DNA of 51,606 nt from Anaerolineae bacterium. GTDB taxonomy: Bacteria > Chloroflexota > Anaerolineae > Aggregatilineales > Phototrophicaceae. Position 1 is the first letter of the stretch; each line of letters starts with the position of its first letter. Of this stretch, positions 1 to 8,284 are shown piece after piece. Below the pieces are notes generated by a model. That model ran no database searches. It saw only the letters and a list, made by a program, of their open reading frames with translations, and had not been told where the DNA came from. Made by a program: the position numbers and the translations under genes. Location: NCBI GenBank assembly GCA_026645945.1, contig JAPKMO010000016.1, positions 1-51,606 on the forward strand. The letters run 5' to 3'.

Positions 1-18
1 GGCGCAAGGCCTTGCGCC
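1..18. repeat. Perfect palindrome at the window's left edge
   Basis: Bases 1-18 read GGCGCAAGGCCTTGCGCC and are self-complementary. The palindrome forms the outer hairpin of the 65-bp repeat that follows. It resembles the short hairpin repeats scattered between genes elsewhere in this window. The window starts inside it, so its full extent is unknown. Confidence 0.85.
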
Positions 19-77
19 CCTACGAACCACCATAACCCTTTATGGCTCCGAACCTGGCATGATATGCAATTGCCCTG
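13..77 (+). repeat. 65-bp repeat, left copy of an inverted pair spanning the window
   Basis: This segment is identical, as the reverse complement, to the last 65 bases of the window (51542-51606). It contains a second small inverted repeat (CCATAA...TTATGG, about 30-46). No reading frame or transposase accompanies it. It is most simply a dispersed repeat at which the assembled sequence ends. It ends about 40 bases before the predicted promoter of the reductase gene. Confidence 0.9.
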
Positions 78-115
78 TATCGAGACGAATTTAACGCCGC
101 TGATTAAACTTCCTA

Positions 116-124
116 TGGTATAAT
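116..124 (+). promoter_or_regulatory. Extended -10 promoter (TGGTATAAT) for the reductase gene
   Basis: TGGTATAAT is an extended -10 element with a perfect TATAAT hexamer. No good -35 hexamer is visible 16-18 bases upstream, which is common for extended -10 promoters. Transcription should start near 131 and give a leader of about 80 bases. That leader contains a hairpin at 155-180 (arms TAAGGGAGCGT and ACGCTCCTTA, one bulged G). Confidence 0.55.
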
Positions 125-213
125 ACCGGTATTGTGAACAATTACACAAATTGGTAAGGGAGCGTGTCGAACGCTCCTTAACGCGAGTAGACTATTTGGG
201 AGAGATCAATCGT

Positions 214-1638
214 ATGAGCCAATTGGGGACAGCTTCGAACCCATTCCGCGTGGCGATTATCGGCGCCGGCCCGTCCGGGTTTTACGCCGCCGATCATCTG
301 CTGAAGCAGAAAGACCTGGTGGTGGACGTGGATATGTACGACCGCCTGCCGACGCCTTATGGGCTGGTGCGCGGCGGCGTGGCCCCCGACCATCAAAAAA
401 TTAAATCGGTGACGAAAGCCTATGATCGTATCGCTGCTCACCCGAACTTTCGTTTTTACGGCCATGTTGAATTCGGCAAAGACCTGACGCGGGATGACCT
501 GGCGCGTTTTTATCACGCCATCATCTACGCCACCGGCGCGCAGACTGACCGGCGTATGGGCATCCCCGGCGAAGACCTGCCCGGCAGCCATCCGGCCACC
601 GAGTTTGTGGCCTGGTACAACGCGCACCCGGACTACCGCGAGCTGACCTTTGACCTCTCGCAAGAAGCGGTCGCGGTGGTCGGCATGGGCAATGTGGCGA
701 TGGATGTGATTCGCATCCTGGCGCGCACACCGGAAGAACTGGAAAAAACCGACATCGCCGATTACGCGCTGGAGGCGCTGCGCCACAGCCGCGTCAAACG
801 CATTTACATGCTGGGCCGGCGCGGCCCGGCCCAGGCGGCCTTCACCAACCCGGAGATCAAGGAACTGGGCGAGATGCAGGACGCCGAGGTGATCGTGCCG
901 CCCGATGAGGTGCGGCTCGACCCGCTCAGCCAGGAATTTATCCTTTCCGGCGAAGACCGCAGCGCCGAAAAGAACGTGCAAATCCTCACGCAGTATTCGC
1001 TTCAACCGTCGCAGGGTAAATCCCGCCAGATCATCACCCGCTTTCTGGTATCGCCGGTGGAGCTGATCGGGACGGAGCGCGTGGAAGCTGTCAAAATCGT
1101 GAAAAACGAACTGTATCGCGCCGAGGACGGCTCGCTGCGTCCAAGACCGACCGACCAGTGTGAAGTCATCCCGGTGGGGCTGGTGTTCCGGTCGGTCGGC
1201 TATCATGGCGTACCGCTGCCCGGCGTGCCGTTTTATGAGAAGTGGGGGGTCATCCCCAACGACCAGGGCCGCGTGCTGACCGACGCCAAAAACGGCCAGC
1301 AGGTGACGGGCGATTATGTCGTGGGCTGGATTAAACGCGGGCCAAGCGGCATCATTGGCACGAACAAACCCGACTCGGTGGAGACGGTCGAGCGGCTGCT
1401 GGAAGATCAACGCGCCGGTAATGTCCTGAATCCCGACACGCCCAGCCGCGAAGCGGTGGAAAATCTGCTCAAGGAGCGCGGCGTGGCGTTTGTGACCTAC
1501 GACGATTGGCAGGTGCTGGACGAAATCGAAACCCGGCGCGGCGCGGAACTGGGCCGCCCGCGTCTGAAGTTCAGCCGTGTCGAGGATATGCTGGAAGCGA
1601 TCCACGAGGCCCCGCAGCCTGACCCCGCTGGAGACTGA
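214..1638 (+). CDS. Ferredoxin/adrenodoxin-type NADP+ reductase (FprA-like)
   Basis: Flavoprotein of 474 residues expected to pass electrons between NADPH and a ferredoxin through FAD in the cytoplasm. The N-terminal FAD-binding Rossmann motif IIGAGPSGFYAA (about residues 14-25) and the second, NADP-binding GMGNVAMDV motif match the FprA/adrenodoxin reductase family. So do the PYGLVRGGVAPDH stretch and the C-terminal GWIKRGPSGIIGTNK. Length fits the family (about 450-560). The ATG at 214 is chosen because GGGAGAGA lies 8 bases upstream and the homologous core starts soon after; a TTG at 151 would read through the leader hairpin. The gene stands alone between its own promoter and a strong terminator. 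The redox partner is not encoded nearby. Confidence 0.9.
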   Translation: MSQLGTASNPFRVAIIGAGPSGFYAADHLLKQKDLVVDVDMYDRLPTPYGLVRGGVAPDHQKIKSVTKAYDRIAAHPNFRFYGHVEFGKDLTRDDLARFYHAIIYATGAQTDRRMGIPGEDLPGSHPATEFVAWYNAHPDYRELTFDLSQEAVAVVGMGNVAMDVIRILARTPEELEKTDIADYALEALRHSRVKRIYMLGRRGPAQAAFTNPEIKELGEMQDAEVIVPPDEVRLDPLSQEFILSGEDRSAEKNVQILTQYSLQPSQGKSRQIITRFLVSPVELIGTERVEAVKIVKNELYRAEDGSLRPRPTDQCEVIPVGLVFRSVGYHGVPLPGVPFYEKWGVIPNDQGRVLTDAKNGQQVTGDYVVGWIKRGPSGIIGTNKPDSVETVERLLEDQRAGNVLNPDTPSREAVENLLKERGVAFVTYDDWQVLDEIETRRGAELGRPRLKFSRVEDMLEAIHEAPQPDPAGD

Positions 1639-1658
1639 ACCCCCCGCGAGAAAACACA

Positions 1659-1690
1659 TGCCCGGCGAAACAGCCGGGCATTTTGTTTGT
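1659..1690 (+). terminator. Rho-independent terminator after the reductase gene, probably bidirectional
   Basis: An 8-bp stem TGCCCGGC/GCCGGGCA with a 6-base loop is followed by TTTTGTTTGT on the plus strand. On the minus strand the hairpin is followed by TGTGTTTTC, so it may also end the converging membrane-protein transcript. Confidence 0.85.
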
Positions 1691-1705
1691 GGGTGACTGG
1701 ACGCG

Positions 1706-2209
1706 CTAGAAAGTGACCACCAGCGCGACGGGGATGCTGAGGATGGCGCAGATGATGATACCCTTGAGGTAGTTCCGCAGGTGCATCCCCCAGTCCTCGA
1801 ACAGATACACCAGGTCTTCTGTGCCGGGCAGCACCGCGAACTTTGGCTTCAAAAACGCAAGGAGCAGTAAGTCCAGCACCACTGCGTCGAACAGGTTGAA
1901 GATGTTCAGTACCAGGAAGAAATGGACGAAAGCCGTCAGGAAGGAAACCGTGCCGCCGTTGGCCGCCAGCAGCTGGCCGCTGGAATAAGCCAGCGCGGCG
2001 AAGCCCACCCCGAAAAACAGCGCCGTCAGCACCAACCGCGCCCGTTTTTCGGCGCGGGTCAGCGGCGGCACGCGCTGCTGCATGGCCGCCGGATAATCGT
2101 GCAGCCACAGACGCGGGTTAACATACAGCGAGCCGAGGATAACAACGCTCAGCCCCATACTTAGAATTAGACCGTCCACCAGAACGGAAGCCAATGACAG
2201 GGTTGTCAT
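1706..2209 (-). CDS. Small multi-pass membrane protein of unknown function
   Basis: A protein of 167 residues with about four hydrophobic segments (about residues 5-28, 60-80, 88-118 and 148-166). A basic loop with ...TRAEKRARL... follows the first segment. I recognise no catalytic motif and cannot name a family. The ATG at 2209 has AAAGG about 10 bases upstream. An extended -10 promoter lies 44 bases farther up, so it is probably monocistronic and converges on the reductase gene, sharing the terminator at 1659-1690. The intrinsic hydrophobicity pattern and codon use look like a real gene. Confidence 0.7.
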   Translation of the reverse strand: MTTLSLASVLVDGLILSMGLSVVILGSLYVNPRLWLHDYPAAMQQRVPPLTRAEKRARLVLTALFFGVGFAALAYSSGQLLAANGGTVSFLTAFVHFFLVLNIFNLFDAVVLDLLLLAFLKPKFAVLPGTEDLVYLFEDWGMHLRNYLKGIIICAILSIPVALVVTF

Positions 2210-2252
2210 ACCGAACAGCCTTTCTCCAGGATACTGATTTTAGATTGACCTA

Positions 2253-2261
2253 ATTATAACA
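2253..2261 (-). promoter_or_regulatory. Extended -10 promoter for the small membrane protein
   Basis: Read on the minus strand this is TGTTATAAT, a perfect extended -10. The -35 position (ATGAAT) is weak. It lies 44 bases before the ATG at 2209. Confidence 0.5.
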
Positions 2262-2362
2262 TGAAGTCCGTATAAATTCATCCCCCAAAAGTTGTATTCA
2301 CACTCAAGCACTTCTCATATACCCACCGCATAAAATGCGTTATCTTATTGATCTGATAGCAG

Positions 2363-2411
2363 AGCAGTGGGCTTAAGCCCACTGTCTGGTGGGTTTATGG
2401 ATAAACTCTAA
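2363..2411. repeat. Hairpin repeat, copy 1 (CAGTGGGCTTAAGCCCACTG) plus a TGGATAAAC motif
   Basis: Bases 2365-2384 are a perfect 20-base palindrome, repeated exactly at 6202-6221. A diverged form occurs at 22512-22532. Here it is followed by GTTTATGGATAAAC, a second small palindrome, and TGGATAAAC recurs beside the 22.5 kb copy. No coding potential is seen in the 2210-2457 gap apart from this element and the minus-strand promoter. It looks like a dispersed REP-type element. Confidence 0.75.
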
Positions 2412-2457
2412 TCTGAACTGCCGGGTTTAACTCGGAACTGTTTGAGGAGGTTTACTG

Positions 2458-3585
2458 TTGAGATCATCAATCAAACGGCTGCTGCTGACCGGGCCTCTGG
2501 CGGCGCTGGCGGCGTTAGCGATTGGCGCGCGCGCCGCGCAGTTTGGCCTGCCGCTGGATACGCTGCAGCTGCCGCCGGGCTTTGAAATCAGCATCTATGC
2601 GGCGGATGTGCCGGGCGCGCGTTCGCTGACCCTGAGCGAAAACGGCACGCTGTTCGTTGGCACGCGCCGGAGCAGCGTTTACGCCATCACCGACGAAAAC
2701 GGTGACCAGCAGGCTGACCAGGTGCGGGTGATCGCCACCGGCCTCACCTCGCCCAACGGCGTGGCCTTCCGCGACGGCGCGCTGTATGTGGCGGAACTGG
2801 GGCGCGTACTGCGTTATGACAACATCGAAGCCAGCCTGGATAACCCGCCCGCGCCGGCGCTGGTGCGGGACGGCTTTTACGTCGGGGCCGGCGGGCTGCA
2901 CGCCTGGAAGTTCATCGCCTTCGGGCCGGACGGCAAGCTGTACGTGCCGGTGGGCGTGCCGTGTAACGTGTGCATCGAGGACGCCGCCTACGGCATCATC
3001 ACGCGCATGAACCCGGACGGCTCGGAACTGGAGACATTCGCCAGCGGTGTGCGGAATACGGTCGGCTTCGACTGGCATCCCGAAACCGGCGAACTGTGGT
3101 TCACCGATAACGGGCGCGACTGGATGGGCGACGACCAGCCGCCCGACGAACTCAACCACGCGCCGGAGATCGGCCTGCATTTCGGCTTTCCCTACTGTCA
3201 TGGCGGCACGATTCCCGACCCGGATTTTGGCGCGCGCCGCGCCTGCGACGAATTCACGCCGCCGGCGACCAACCTGGGGCCGCACGTGGCCGCGCTGGGG
3301 ATGCGTTTTTACACCGGCGCGATGTTCCCCGAAACCTACACCAACCAGATTTTCATCGCCGAGCATGGCTCGTGGAATCGCACCACGCCCATCGGCTACC
3401 GCGTGTCGCTGGTGCGGCTGGATGAAACCGGCCAGGTGCTTGCTTACGAGCCGTTTGTCGAAGGCTGGCTGCAACCCGGCGGCGCGTGGGGACGCCCGGT
3501 GGATGTGCTGGTGATGCCGGACGGCGCGCTGCTGGTATCCGACGATCAGGCCGGGGCGATTTATCGCATCAGCTATCAGGGGTGA
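2458..3585 (+). CDS. Secreted PQQ-dependent sugar (L-sorbosone-type) dehydrogenase family protein
   Basis: A protein of 375 residues with an N-terminal signal peptide (basic RSSIKR, then a hydrophobic stretch to about residue 26) and a beta-propeller. The LPPGFEISIYA start, repeated G-L-V-G-T-style blades, GVRNTVGFDWHPETGELWFTDN, and the PDELN...HFGFPYCHG region are typical of sorbosone/glucose dehydrogenase-like propellers. These oxidise sugars or aldoses with PQQ outside the membrane. PQQ binding and substrate here are inferred from family only. A TTG start at 2458 is chosen because GAGGAGG lies 7 bases upstream and the signal peptide begins there. Two cysteines in a CNVC motif (about residues 163-166) could be a disulfide or redox pair. 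Confidence 0.8.
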   Translation: MRSSIKRLLLTGPLAALAALAIGARAAQFGLPLDTLQLPPGFEISIYAADVPGARSLTLSENGTLFVGTRRSSVYAITDENGDQQADQVRVIATGLTSPNGVAFRDGALYVAELGRVLRYDNIEASLDNPPAPALVRDGFYVGAGGLHAWKFIAFGPDGKLYVPVGVPCNVCIEDAAYGIITRMNPDGSELETFASGVRNTVGFDWHPETGELWFTDNGRDWMGDDQPPDELNHAPEIGLHFGFPYCHGGTIPDPDFGARRACDEFTPPATNLGPHVAALGMRFYTGAMFPETYTNQIFIAEHGSWNRTTPIGYRVSLVRLDETGQVLAYEPFVEGWLQPGGAWGRPVDVLVMPDGALLVSDDQAGAIYRISYQG

Positions 3586-3640
3586 AAACCCCCTCATCCC
3601 AACCCTTCTCTCCCGAATTCAGCGAAGAAGGGCTAAAAAC
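3586..3640 (+). repeat. Intergenic C-rich repeat, copy 1
   Basis: The sequence after the dehydrogenase stop (CCCCCTCATCCCAACCCTTC, then CTCTCCCGAATTC and AGGGCTAAAA) resembles the stretch at 6093-6155, which keeps the CTCCCGAAT...GGGGCTAAAA order. It is a dispersed noncoding repeat of the CCCTCACCCCCAACCC type. The remainder of the gap to 3777 shows no gene. Confidence 0.6.
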
Positions 3641-3777
3641 GTTCTCTGCCGGACCTTGGCGACCCGAACGGAAACAAATGCTCATGAGGGGCGGCCCGCG
3701 CCGCCCTGGATATTTTCATTTCGCGCGCGTGCCGCTACACTGAAACAGCATACCGTCATCACAAGGACTCTTACATC

Positions 3778-4986
3778 GTGCAGATCATTCAACAGTCCCG
3801 GCAGTATCCGCGCGCCTTCTGGCTGCTGCTGGCCGGGTTTTTCATCAACCGCGCCAGCGCGGCGCTGATCTGGCCGTTTTTGACGCTGGTGATGCGGCAG
3901 CGGTTAGAAGCGCCGCTGACGGTTATCACCTCGCTGATTTCGATTCAGGCCGTCGCCGGGCTGGTGTCTACCTCGGTCGTCGGCGTGGCTATGGATCGTT
4001 TTGGCCGCAAGCGCGCCATGCTGACCGGACTGATCGGGGGCAGCGCCGTTCTGGTCGCCATGAGCAGTGCCGACCAACTGTGGCAGTGGGCGGTGCTGAT
4101 CGCCCTCTACGGGGCGCTGATCCCGATATTTATGATCGGCTCCAACGCGATGGTGGCCGATCTGGTCGCCCCGGAGGAGCGGGTAAACGCCTACGCGCTG
4201 ATGCGAATGGTCGCCAACCTTGGCATCGCTATCGGCCCGGCTGTGGGCGGCTTTTTGCTCGTCGTTTCCTACACGCTCTCGTACCACATCACGGCGGTTA
4301 TTAATCTACTGTTGGCGCTGCTGGTGCTAGTGTTGATCGCCGAAAGCCTGCCGCAGCGCGCGCCGGAAGCATCCCCGGAAAACCGGCACAGCGGCTACGG
4401 CGCGCTGCTGCGCGACCGGACATTTATCCTGTTTTGCGGCGTGTTTACGCTGGTTGAATTGGCGGCGGCGCTGGTGTTCGTGCTGCTGCCGGTGTATACC
4501 AAAGAAAATTTTGCCATCCCGGAAAGCCAGTATGGCTGGCTGCTGACCATCAACGCTGGCATGGTCGTCCTGTTCCAGTTCGCCATCACGCGCTTCACCA
4601 GCCGCTGCCGCCCGCTGCCGGTGCTGGCCGCCGGGGCGATGTTTTATGCGCTGGGTTTGACGGTTATCGCGCTGTCTGGGGGATTTGCCGGTTTCGCGGC
4701 GGGCATTGCTGTGCTGACCATCGGCGAACTGATGATCGTGCCGACGGCGATGGCGCTGGTGGCGGCGCTCGCCCCAGCCGACCAGCGCGCCCGCTACATG
4801 GGCGTTTATGCCCTCACCTATACTGTCGGCTCCGGCATCGGCCCGGTGATCGGCGGCCTGCTCAACGATCACATAGCGCCGGCGGCCATCTGGTACGGTG
4901 GGGCGCTGTTCGCCGCCGGGGCGGTGGTGGGTTTTTTGCTGATGGAACGGCGCGCCGCGGCCCACGCCGCCTGGGGTAAAATCTGA
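3778..4986 (+). CDS. MFS-family membrane transporter (multidrug-efflux type)
   Basis: A protein of 402 residues with about 12 predicted transmembrane helices. The major facilitator signature lies between helices 2 and 3: GVAMDRFGRKRAMLTG (about residues 63-78). A long polar central loop (about 195-210) separates two six-helix halves. The length and the D-R-F-G-R-K motif fit drug:H+ antiporters such as the MdtG/YfmO-like group. The substrate cannot be told from sequence. A GTG start at 3778 is supported by AAGGA about 10 bases upstream. It is followed after 48 bases by queG on the same strand, so the two may be cotranscribed, although no functional link is evident. Confidence 0.85.
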   Translation: MQIIQQSRQYPRAFWLLLAGFFINRASAALIWPFLTLVMRQRLEAPLTVITSLISIQAVAGLVSTSVVGVAMDRFGRKRAMLTGLIGGSAVLVAMSSADQLWQWAVLIALYGALIPIFMIGSNAMVADLVAPEERVNAYALMRMVANLGIAIGPAVGGFLLVVSYTLSYHITAVINLLLALLVLVLIAESLPQRAPEASPENRHSGYGALLRDRTFILFCGVFTLVELAAALVFVLLPVYTKENFAIPESQYGWLLTINAGMVVLFQFAITRFTSRCRPLPVLAAGAMFYALGLTVIALSGGFAGFAAGIAVLTIGELMIVPTAMALVAALAPADQRARYMGVYALTYTVGSGIGPVIGGLLNDHIAPAAIWYGGALFAAGAVVGFLLMERRAAAHAAWGKI

Positions 4987-5034
4987 CTGAGCCGGCTGTT
5001 ATCTCTCAAAAACCGGACGCCGGGAGAAGCGAAG

Positions 5035-6078
5035 ATGGTTTTTTCTGCCCAGGCGCTTAAAATGCAGGCGCGGGCGCTGGGGTTCAACCTGGCCGGCATC
5101 ACCCGCGCCGAACCCTCGCCCACGCTGGATGCCTATTTCCGCTGGATCGAAGCCGGGATGCACGGTTCGATGGCCTACATGGCGCGCCCCGACCGCCAGG
5201 CGCGCCGCCGCGATCTGTCGGTCATCCTGCCGGGTGTGCGTTCGCTGGTGGTGGTTGGTCTGGATTACCACGTACCGGGTTTTTCACAAGCGACCTTAAA
5301 CGACCCGGCGCGCGGGCGCTTTGCGGCCTATGCCTGGGGGCTGGATTACCACGACATCATGACGCCGCGCCTGGAACAACTGGCGGAATGGCTGCGTGCG
5401 GCCAGCGGCCAAAACATGACGCACCGCGTTTATGTGGATACCGGCGCGATCCTCGAACGCAGCCACGCCAGCAAGGCCAGGTTGGGTTTTACCGGCAAAA
5501 ATACCATGCTCATTCACCCGCGCCGGGGCAGCAGTTTCTTCCTGGGGGAAATTCTCACCGATCTGGAATTCGATGCCTACGATACGCCGGGCCGCGCGAC
5601 CATGTGCGGAAGCTGCTCGCGCTGCCTGGGCGCCTGCCCGACGGACGCTTTCCCCGCCCCTTACGTGCTGGACGCGCGCCGCTGCATCAGCTACCTGACC
5701 ATCGAACACAAGGGCAGCATCAACCCCGCGCTGCGCCCGCTGATGGGCAACTGGGTTTTCGGCTGTGATGTCTGCCAAGATATTTGCCCGTTCCAGCGGT
5801 TCGCGCCGTCTTCCGGCGAACGCGCCTTCTACCCGCCGGACGTGAACCACGCCGCGCCGCCGCTGCTGGATTTATTATCGCTGGATGAAGCGGCTTTCCG
5901 GCAGCGTTTTTATGGCAGCCCGGTTTACCGCATCGGGCGCGAACGGCTGGTGCGGAACGCCTGTATTGCCGCCGGGAACTGGGGACACCCGGATGCCGCA
6001 CCCGCGCTGGAGCGCCTGCTGGATGATGCCAGCCCACTCATCCGCGAACATGCCGCCTGGGCGCTGGGGTGTATCTAA
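5035..6078 (+). CDS. queG: Epoxyqueuosine reductase QueG
   Basis: Performs the last step of queuosine synthesis, reducing epoxyqueuosine to queuosine in tRNA wobble position 34, using cobalamin and two [4Fe-4S] clusters. Both ferredoxin-like motifs are present: CGSCSRCLGACP (about residues 192-203) and CDVCQDICP (about 243-251). The N-terminal ALGFNLAGIT and YMARPDRQARR motifs are those of QueG. The C-terminus carries a short HEAT-like segment (VRNACIAAGNWG...LIREHAAWALG), as in known structures. At 347 residues the length is normal. ATG at 5035 is preceded by GGGAGAAGCGAAG. Cobalamin dependence fits the other B12 enzymes in the window. Confidence 0.95.
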   Translation: MVFSAQALKMQARALGFNLAGITRAEPSPTLDAYFRWIEAGMHGSMAYMARPDRQARRRDLSVILPGVRSLVVVGLDYHVPGFSQATLNDPARGRFAAYAWGLDYHDIMTPRLEQLAEWLRAASGQNMTHRVYVDTGAILERSHASKARLGFTGKNTMLIHPRRGSSFFLGEILTDLEFDAYDTPGRATMCGSCSRCLGACPTDAFPAPYVLDARRCISYLTIEHKGSINPALRPLMGNWVFGCDVCQDICPFQRFAPSSGERAFYPPDVNHAAPPLLDLLSLDEAAFRQRFYGSPVYRIGRERLVRNACIAAGNWGHPDAAPALERLLDDASPLIREHAAWALGCI

Positions 6079-6091
6079 AACGTGTTTGCAA

Positions 6092-6221
6092 ACCCCTTCA
6101 CCCCCAACCCGGCTCCCGAATATGCCTTCGGCGTTGGGAGAGGGGCTAAAACGCGCACAAACGGTTTTCCCCTTTCCTGGGCGGCTAAATTTTTATACTA
6201 GCAGTGGGCTTAAGCCCACTG
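6092..6221. repeat. Intergenic repeats: C-rich repeat copy 2 and hairpin repeat copy 2
   Basis: Bases 6093-6155 carry the second C-rich repeat (compare 3586-3640). Bases 6202-6221 are the exact palindrome CAGTGGGCTTAAGCCCACTG also found at 2365-2384. The 6079-6334 gap, between two converging genes, shows no reading frame of interest and no clear U-tract terminator. Confidence 0.7.
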
Positions 6222-6334
6222 TCGGAGGTAGGTATTCTCATCTTGTTGAGGTACTCGCCACGAGGTAGCAGCGGTTGGAAGAGGGGGAACGAGAGGTGAG
6301 GGCAGGCTGACAGTGCAAAAGCGCATAATGCGCC

Positions 6335-7342
6335 CTAAAACACCTCAACCGCTGTTTCGGCCAGCGGCAGCAGAAGCCGCTGGATGTCGTCCCCGGTTTC
6401 TACCCGTACGATCTGGTTTCGGATGGCTGCCGACCCCGGTTCATCAAGCTGGTATTTTGAAAGCTGGCCGCGTAGTTCCCGCACGACGACCGCTTCGTGG
6501 CTGCCGGCGTTTGCCAGTGTGCGGCGGGCGTGTTCCAGGGCGATGGCCGCGCGTTCTGCGTGAGATGGAGCAGGAAGCGGCTCGCCGGTTCGCAGTTCGT
6601 GTTCGATCTGGCGGAAAATCCAGGGCTGGCCCAGCGCCGCCCGCCCAATCATCACGCCGTCGCAGCCGGCCAGCATCAGCATCCGGGCGGCATCGCCCGC
6701 GCTGGTCACGTCGCCGTTACCGATCACCGGGATATTTACCAGCGCCTTGATCTGCCGGATGATGTCCCAATCCGCCTCGCCCTGAAAACCCTGCCGGGCG
6801 AAACGCGCATGGACGGCAATCGCCTGCGCGCCGGCCTGTTCCGCTGCGCGGGCGAAAGGGATGGCCGTCGGTTCGCCTGGCTCCCACCCGCTGCGGACTT
6901 TAACCGTAACCGGAACATCTACTGCCCGCGCCACCGCCTCGACAACCAACGCCGCCGTACACACATCCTTCAACAGCGCCGCGCCGCTGCCTTTTTTCGC
7001 CACTTTTGGCACCCAGCAGCCCATGTTGATGTCCACGATGGGCGCGCCCCAGTCAGCCACGATGCGCGCCGCCAGCGCCATCGCCGCCGGGTCGCTGCCG
7101 AACAGCTGAACGGCGAACGGGCGCTCGTCCGGCGTCCAATCGAATAAATGCCGGCTGCATTTGACGCCGCTGTTTTTGAGGATTTCGCTGCTGATGAGTT
7201 CGCTGCATACCAGCCCGCAGCCGCCCAGGTCGCGGCATAGGGTTCGGAAAGCGTGGTTGGTATGCCCGGCCATCGGCGCGAGCGTCAGCGGCGGGTTGAT
7301 CGAGTGTCCGCCGATAGAAAACGGCTGAAGTGAAACGGGCAT
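6335..7342 (-). CDS. dus: tRNA-dihydrouridine synthase, DusB type
   Basis: FMN enzyme of 335 residues reducing uridines in tRNA to dihydrouridine. The N-terminal LAPMAGHTNHAFR, the ELISSE segment, FAVQLFGSDP, the catalytic-cysteine region DINMGC (Cys109), GNGDV and VMIGRAALGQPWIF are diagnostic for DusB. One oddity is that NMGC is followed by Trp rather than the usual Pro (NMGCWVPK), although the cysteine is kept. ATG at 7342. It is separated by two bases from the upstream aldose epimerase stop, so the two are probably cotranscribed. With queG facing it across the 6.1-6.3 kb gap, two tRNA-modification genes sit side by side. Confidence 0.93.
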   Translation of the reverse strand: MPVSLQPFSIGGHSINPPLTLAPMAGHTNHAFRTLCRDLGGCGLVCSELISSEILKNSGVKCSRHLFDWTPDERPFAVQLFGSDPAAMALAARIVADWGAPIVDINMGCWVPKVAKKGSGAALLKDVCTAALVVEAVARAVDVPVTVKVRSGWEPGEPTAIPFARAAEQAGAQAIAVHARFARQGFQGEADWDIIRQIKALVNIPVIGNGDVTSAGDAARMLMLAGCDGVMIGRAALGQPWIFRQIEHELRTGEPLPAPSHAERAAIALEHARRTLANAGSHEAVVVRELRGQLSKYQLDEPGSAAIRNQIVRVETGDDIQRLLLPLAETAVEVF

Positions 7343-7344
7343 GG

Positions 7345-8262
7345 TTACTCCGGGATGCGGAGGCGCAGGCGCACCGTCCCGGTTTTTTCTTCGCCGGGCA
7401 GCAGCACGAACACGCCGGAGCCGGAAATGCCGTCCGCGTACAGATTAAACCCGTCGCTGGCGTTGCTCATCGGCTCGACCGCGAAAAATGGTTTCCCCTG
7501 CGGGGCATAGAGCAGCACATGCTGGAAGATGGGGTCGCTGTACATCGTCACCTGAATGTTCCATTCAGGATAAGTGATTTTGACCGGCTCGCCGTCCGGG
7601 CAGGCGGTCAGCAGGGCGTCCAGTTCGTGTTCATCCAGCACCCTGGGCAGGCGAAAATCGAGTTCCGGCTGGACGGGCGACGACGCGGTGATCGCCATAA
7701 AGTTTGTTAGTTTAAACTGCCGGTTGCAGGGGATTTGCACCAGCGGCGTATAATCGCCCAATGGCCGCACAAAATAGGGATGATGGCCGAAGCCCCCCGG
7801 CATCGGGCGCTGGTCTTCGTTTTTGAGCGCCAGCCAGAAAACCAGATCGCGGCGTTCCAGCCAGTACACCGCCCGCGCCGAAAAGCGGAATGGAAAGTTC
7901 ATATCCGGGTAATCCAACGAGTTGAGACTGAGGTGAATCCGGTCGCCGACCAGGACTTCGACCCGCCAGGCACGGTCGCGCACATCGCCATGCCGTGCCG
8001 TACCGTCGTCGGGCGCAGGACGGAGGGGATAAACCTCGCCGCCAAAGCGCAACTGAGCGTCTTTAATGCGGTTGCACCAGGGCAGCATGATGAAACTGCT
8101 GCACCGGCTGGACTGGCCGTAATCTTCTTCCGGCGTCGGGCGCAGGATGTCTACCCAACCGCTGCCGCGCCGCGCGCGGGCGAAGGCGATGGATGCGCCG
8201 GTCTGCGGCAGAATACCCACCTGCCAGAACTCATTTTCGATGCTGTGGAGTTGGTTTGCCAT
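7345..8262 (-). CDS. Aldose 1-epimerase (mutarotase) family protein
   Basis: Predicted carbohydrate epimerase of 305 residues interconverting alpha and beta anomers of a sugar or sugar phosphate. The beta-sandwich family pattern is visible: ...MLPWCNRIKDAQLRFGGEVY near the N-terminus (arginine of the active site), the PGGFGHHPYF motif with the catalytic histidine (about residue 156), and the C-terminal FFAVEPMSNASDGFN with the catalytic glutamate. ATG at 8262 is preferred because an upstream in-frame start would overlap the toxin gene; its ribosome site is weak. The gene lies 22 bases after the HEPN gene, so readthrough from that operon is likely. Confidence 0.88.
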   Translation of the reverse strand: MANQLHSIENEFWQVGILPQTGASIAFARARRGSGWVDILRPTPEEDYGQSSRCSSFIMLPWCNRIKDAQLRFGGEVYPLRPAPDDGTARHGDVRDRAWRVEVLVGDRIHLSLNSLDYPDMNFPFRFSARAVYWLERRDLVFWLALKNEDQRPMPGGFGHHPYFVRPLGDYTPLVQIPCNRQFKLTNFMAITASSPVQPELDFRLPRVLDEHELDALLTACPDGEPVKITYPEWNIQVTMYSDPIFQHVLLYAPQGKPFFAVEPMSNASDGFNLYADGISGSGVFVLLPGEEKTGTVRLRLRIPE

Positions 8263-8284
8263 AAAAATTGCCGCCTGAATAGCT

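Noticed and set aside
178-1659. A long open frame antisense to the ferredoxin-NADP reductase
   Set aside because: GC-rich coding DNA often leaves the antisense frame open. Its translation is rich in His, Arg and Ala with no motif, and the sense frame has clear family motifs.
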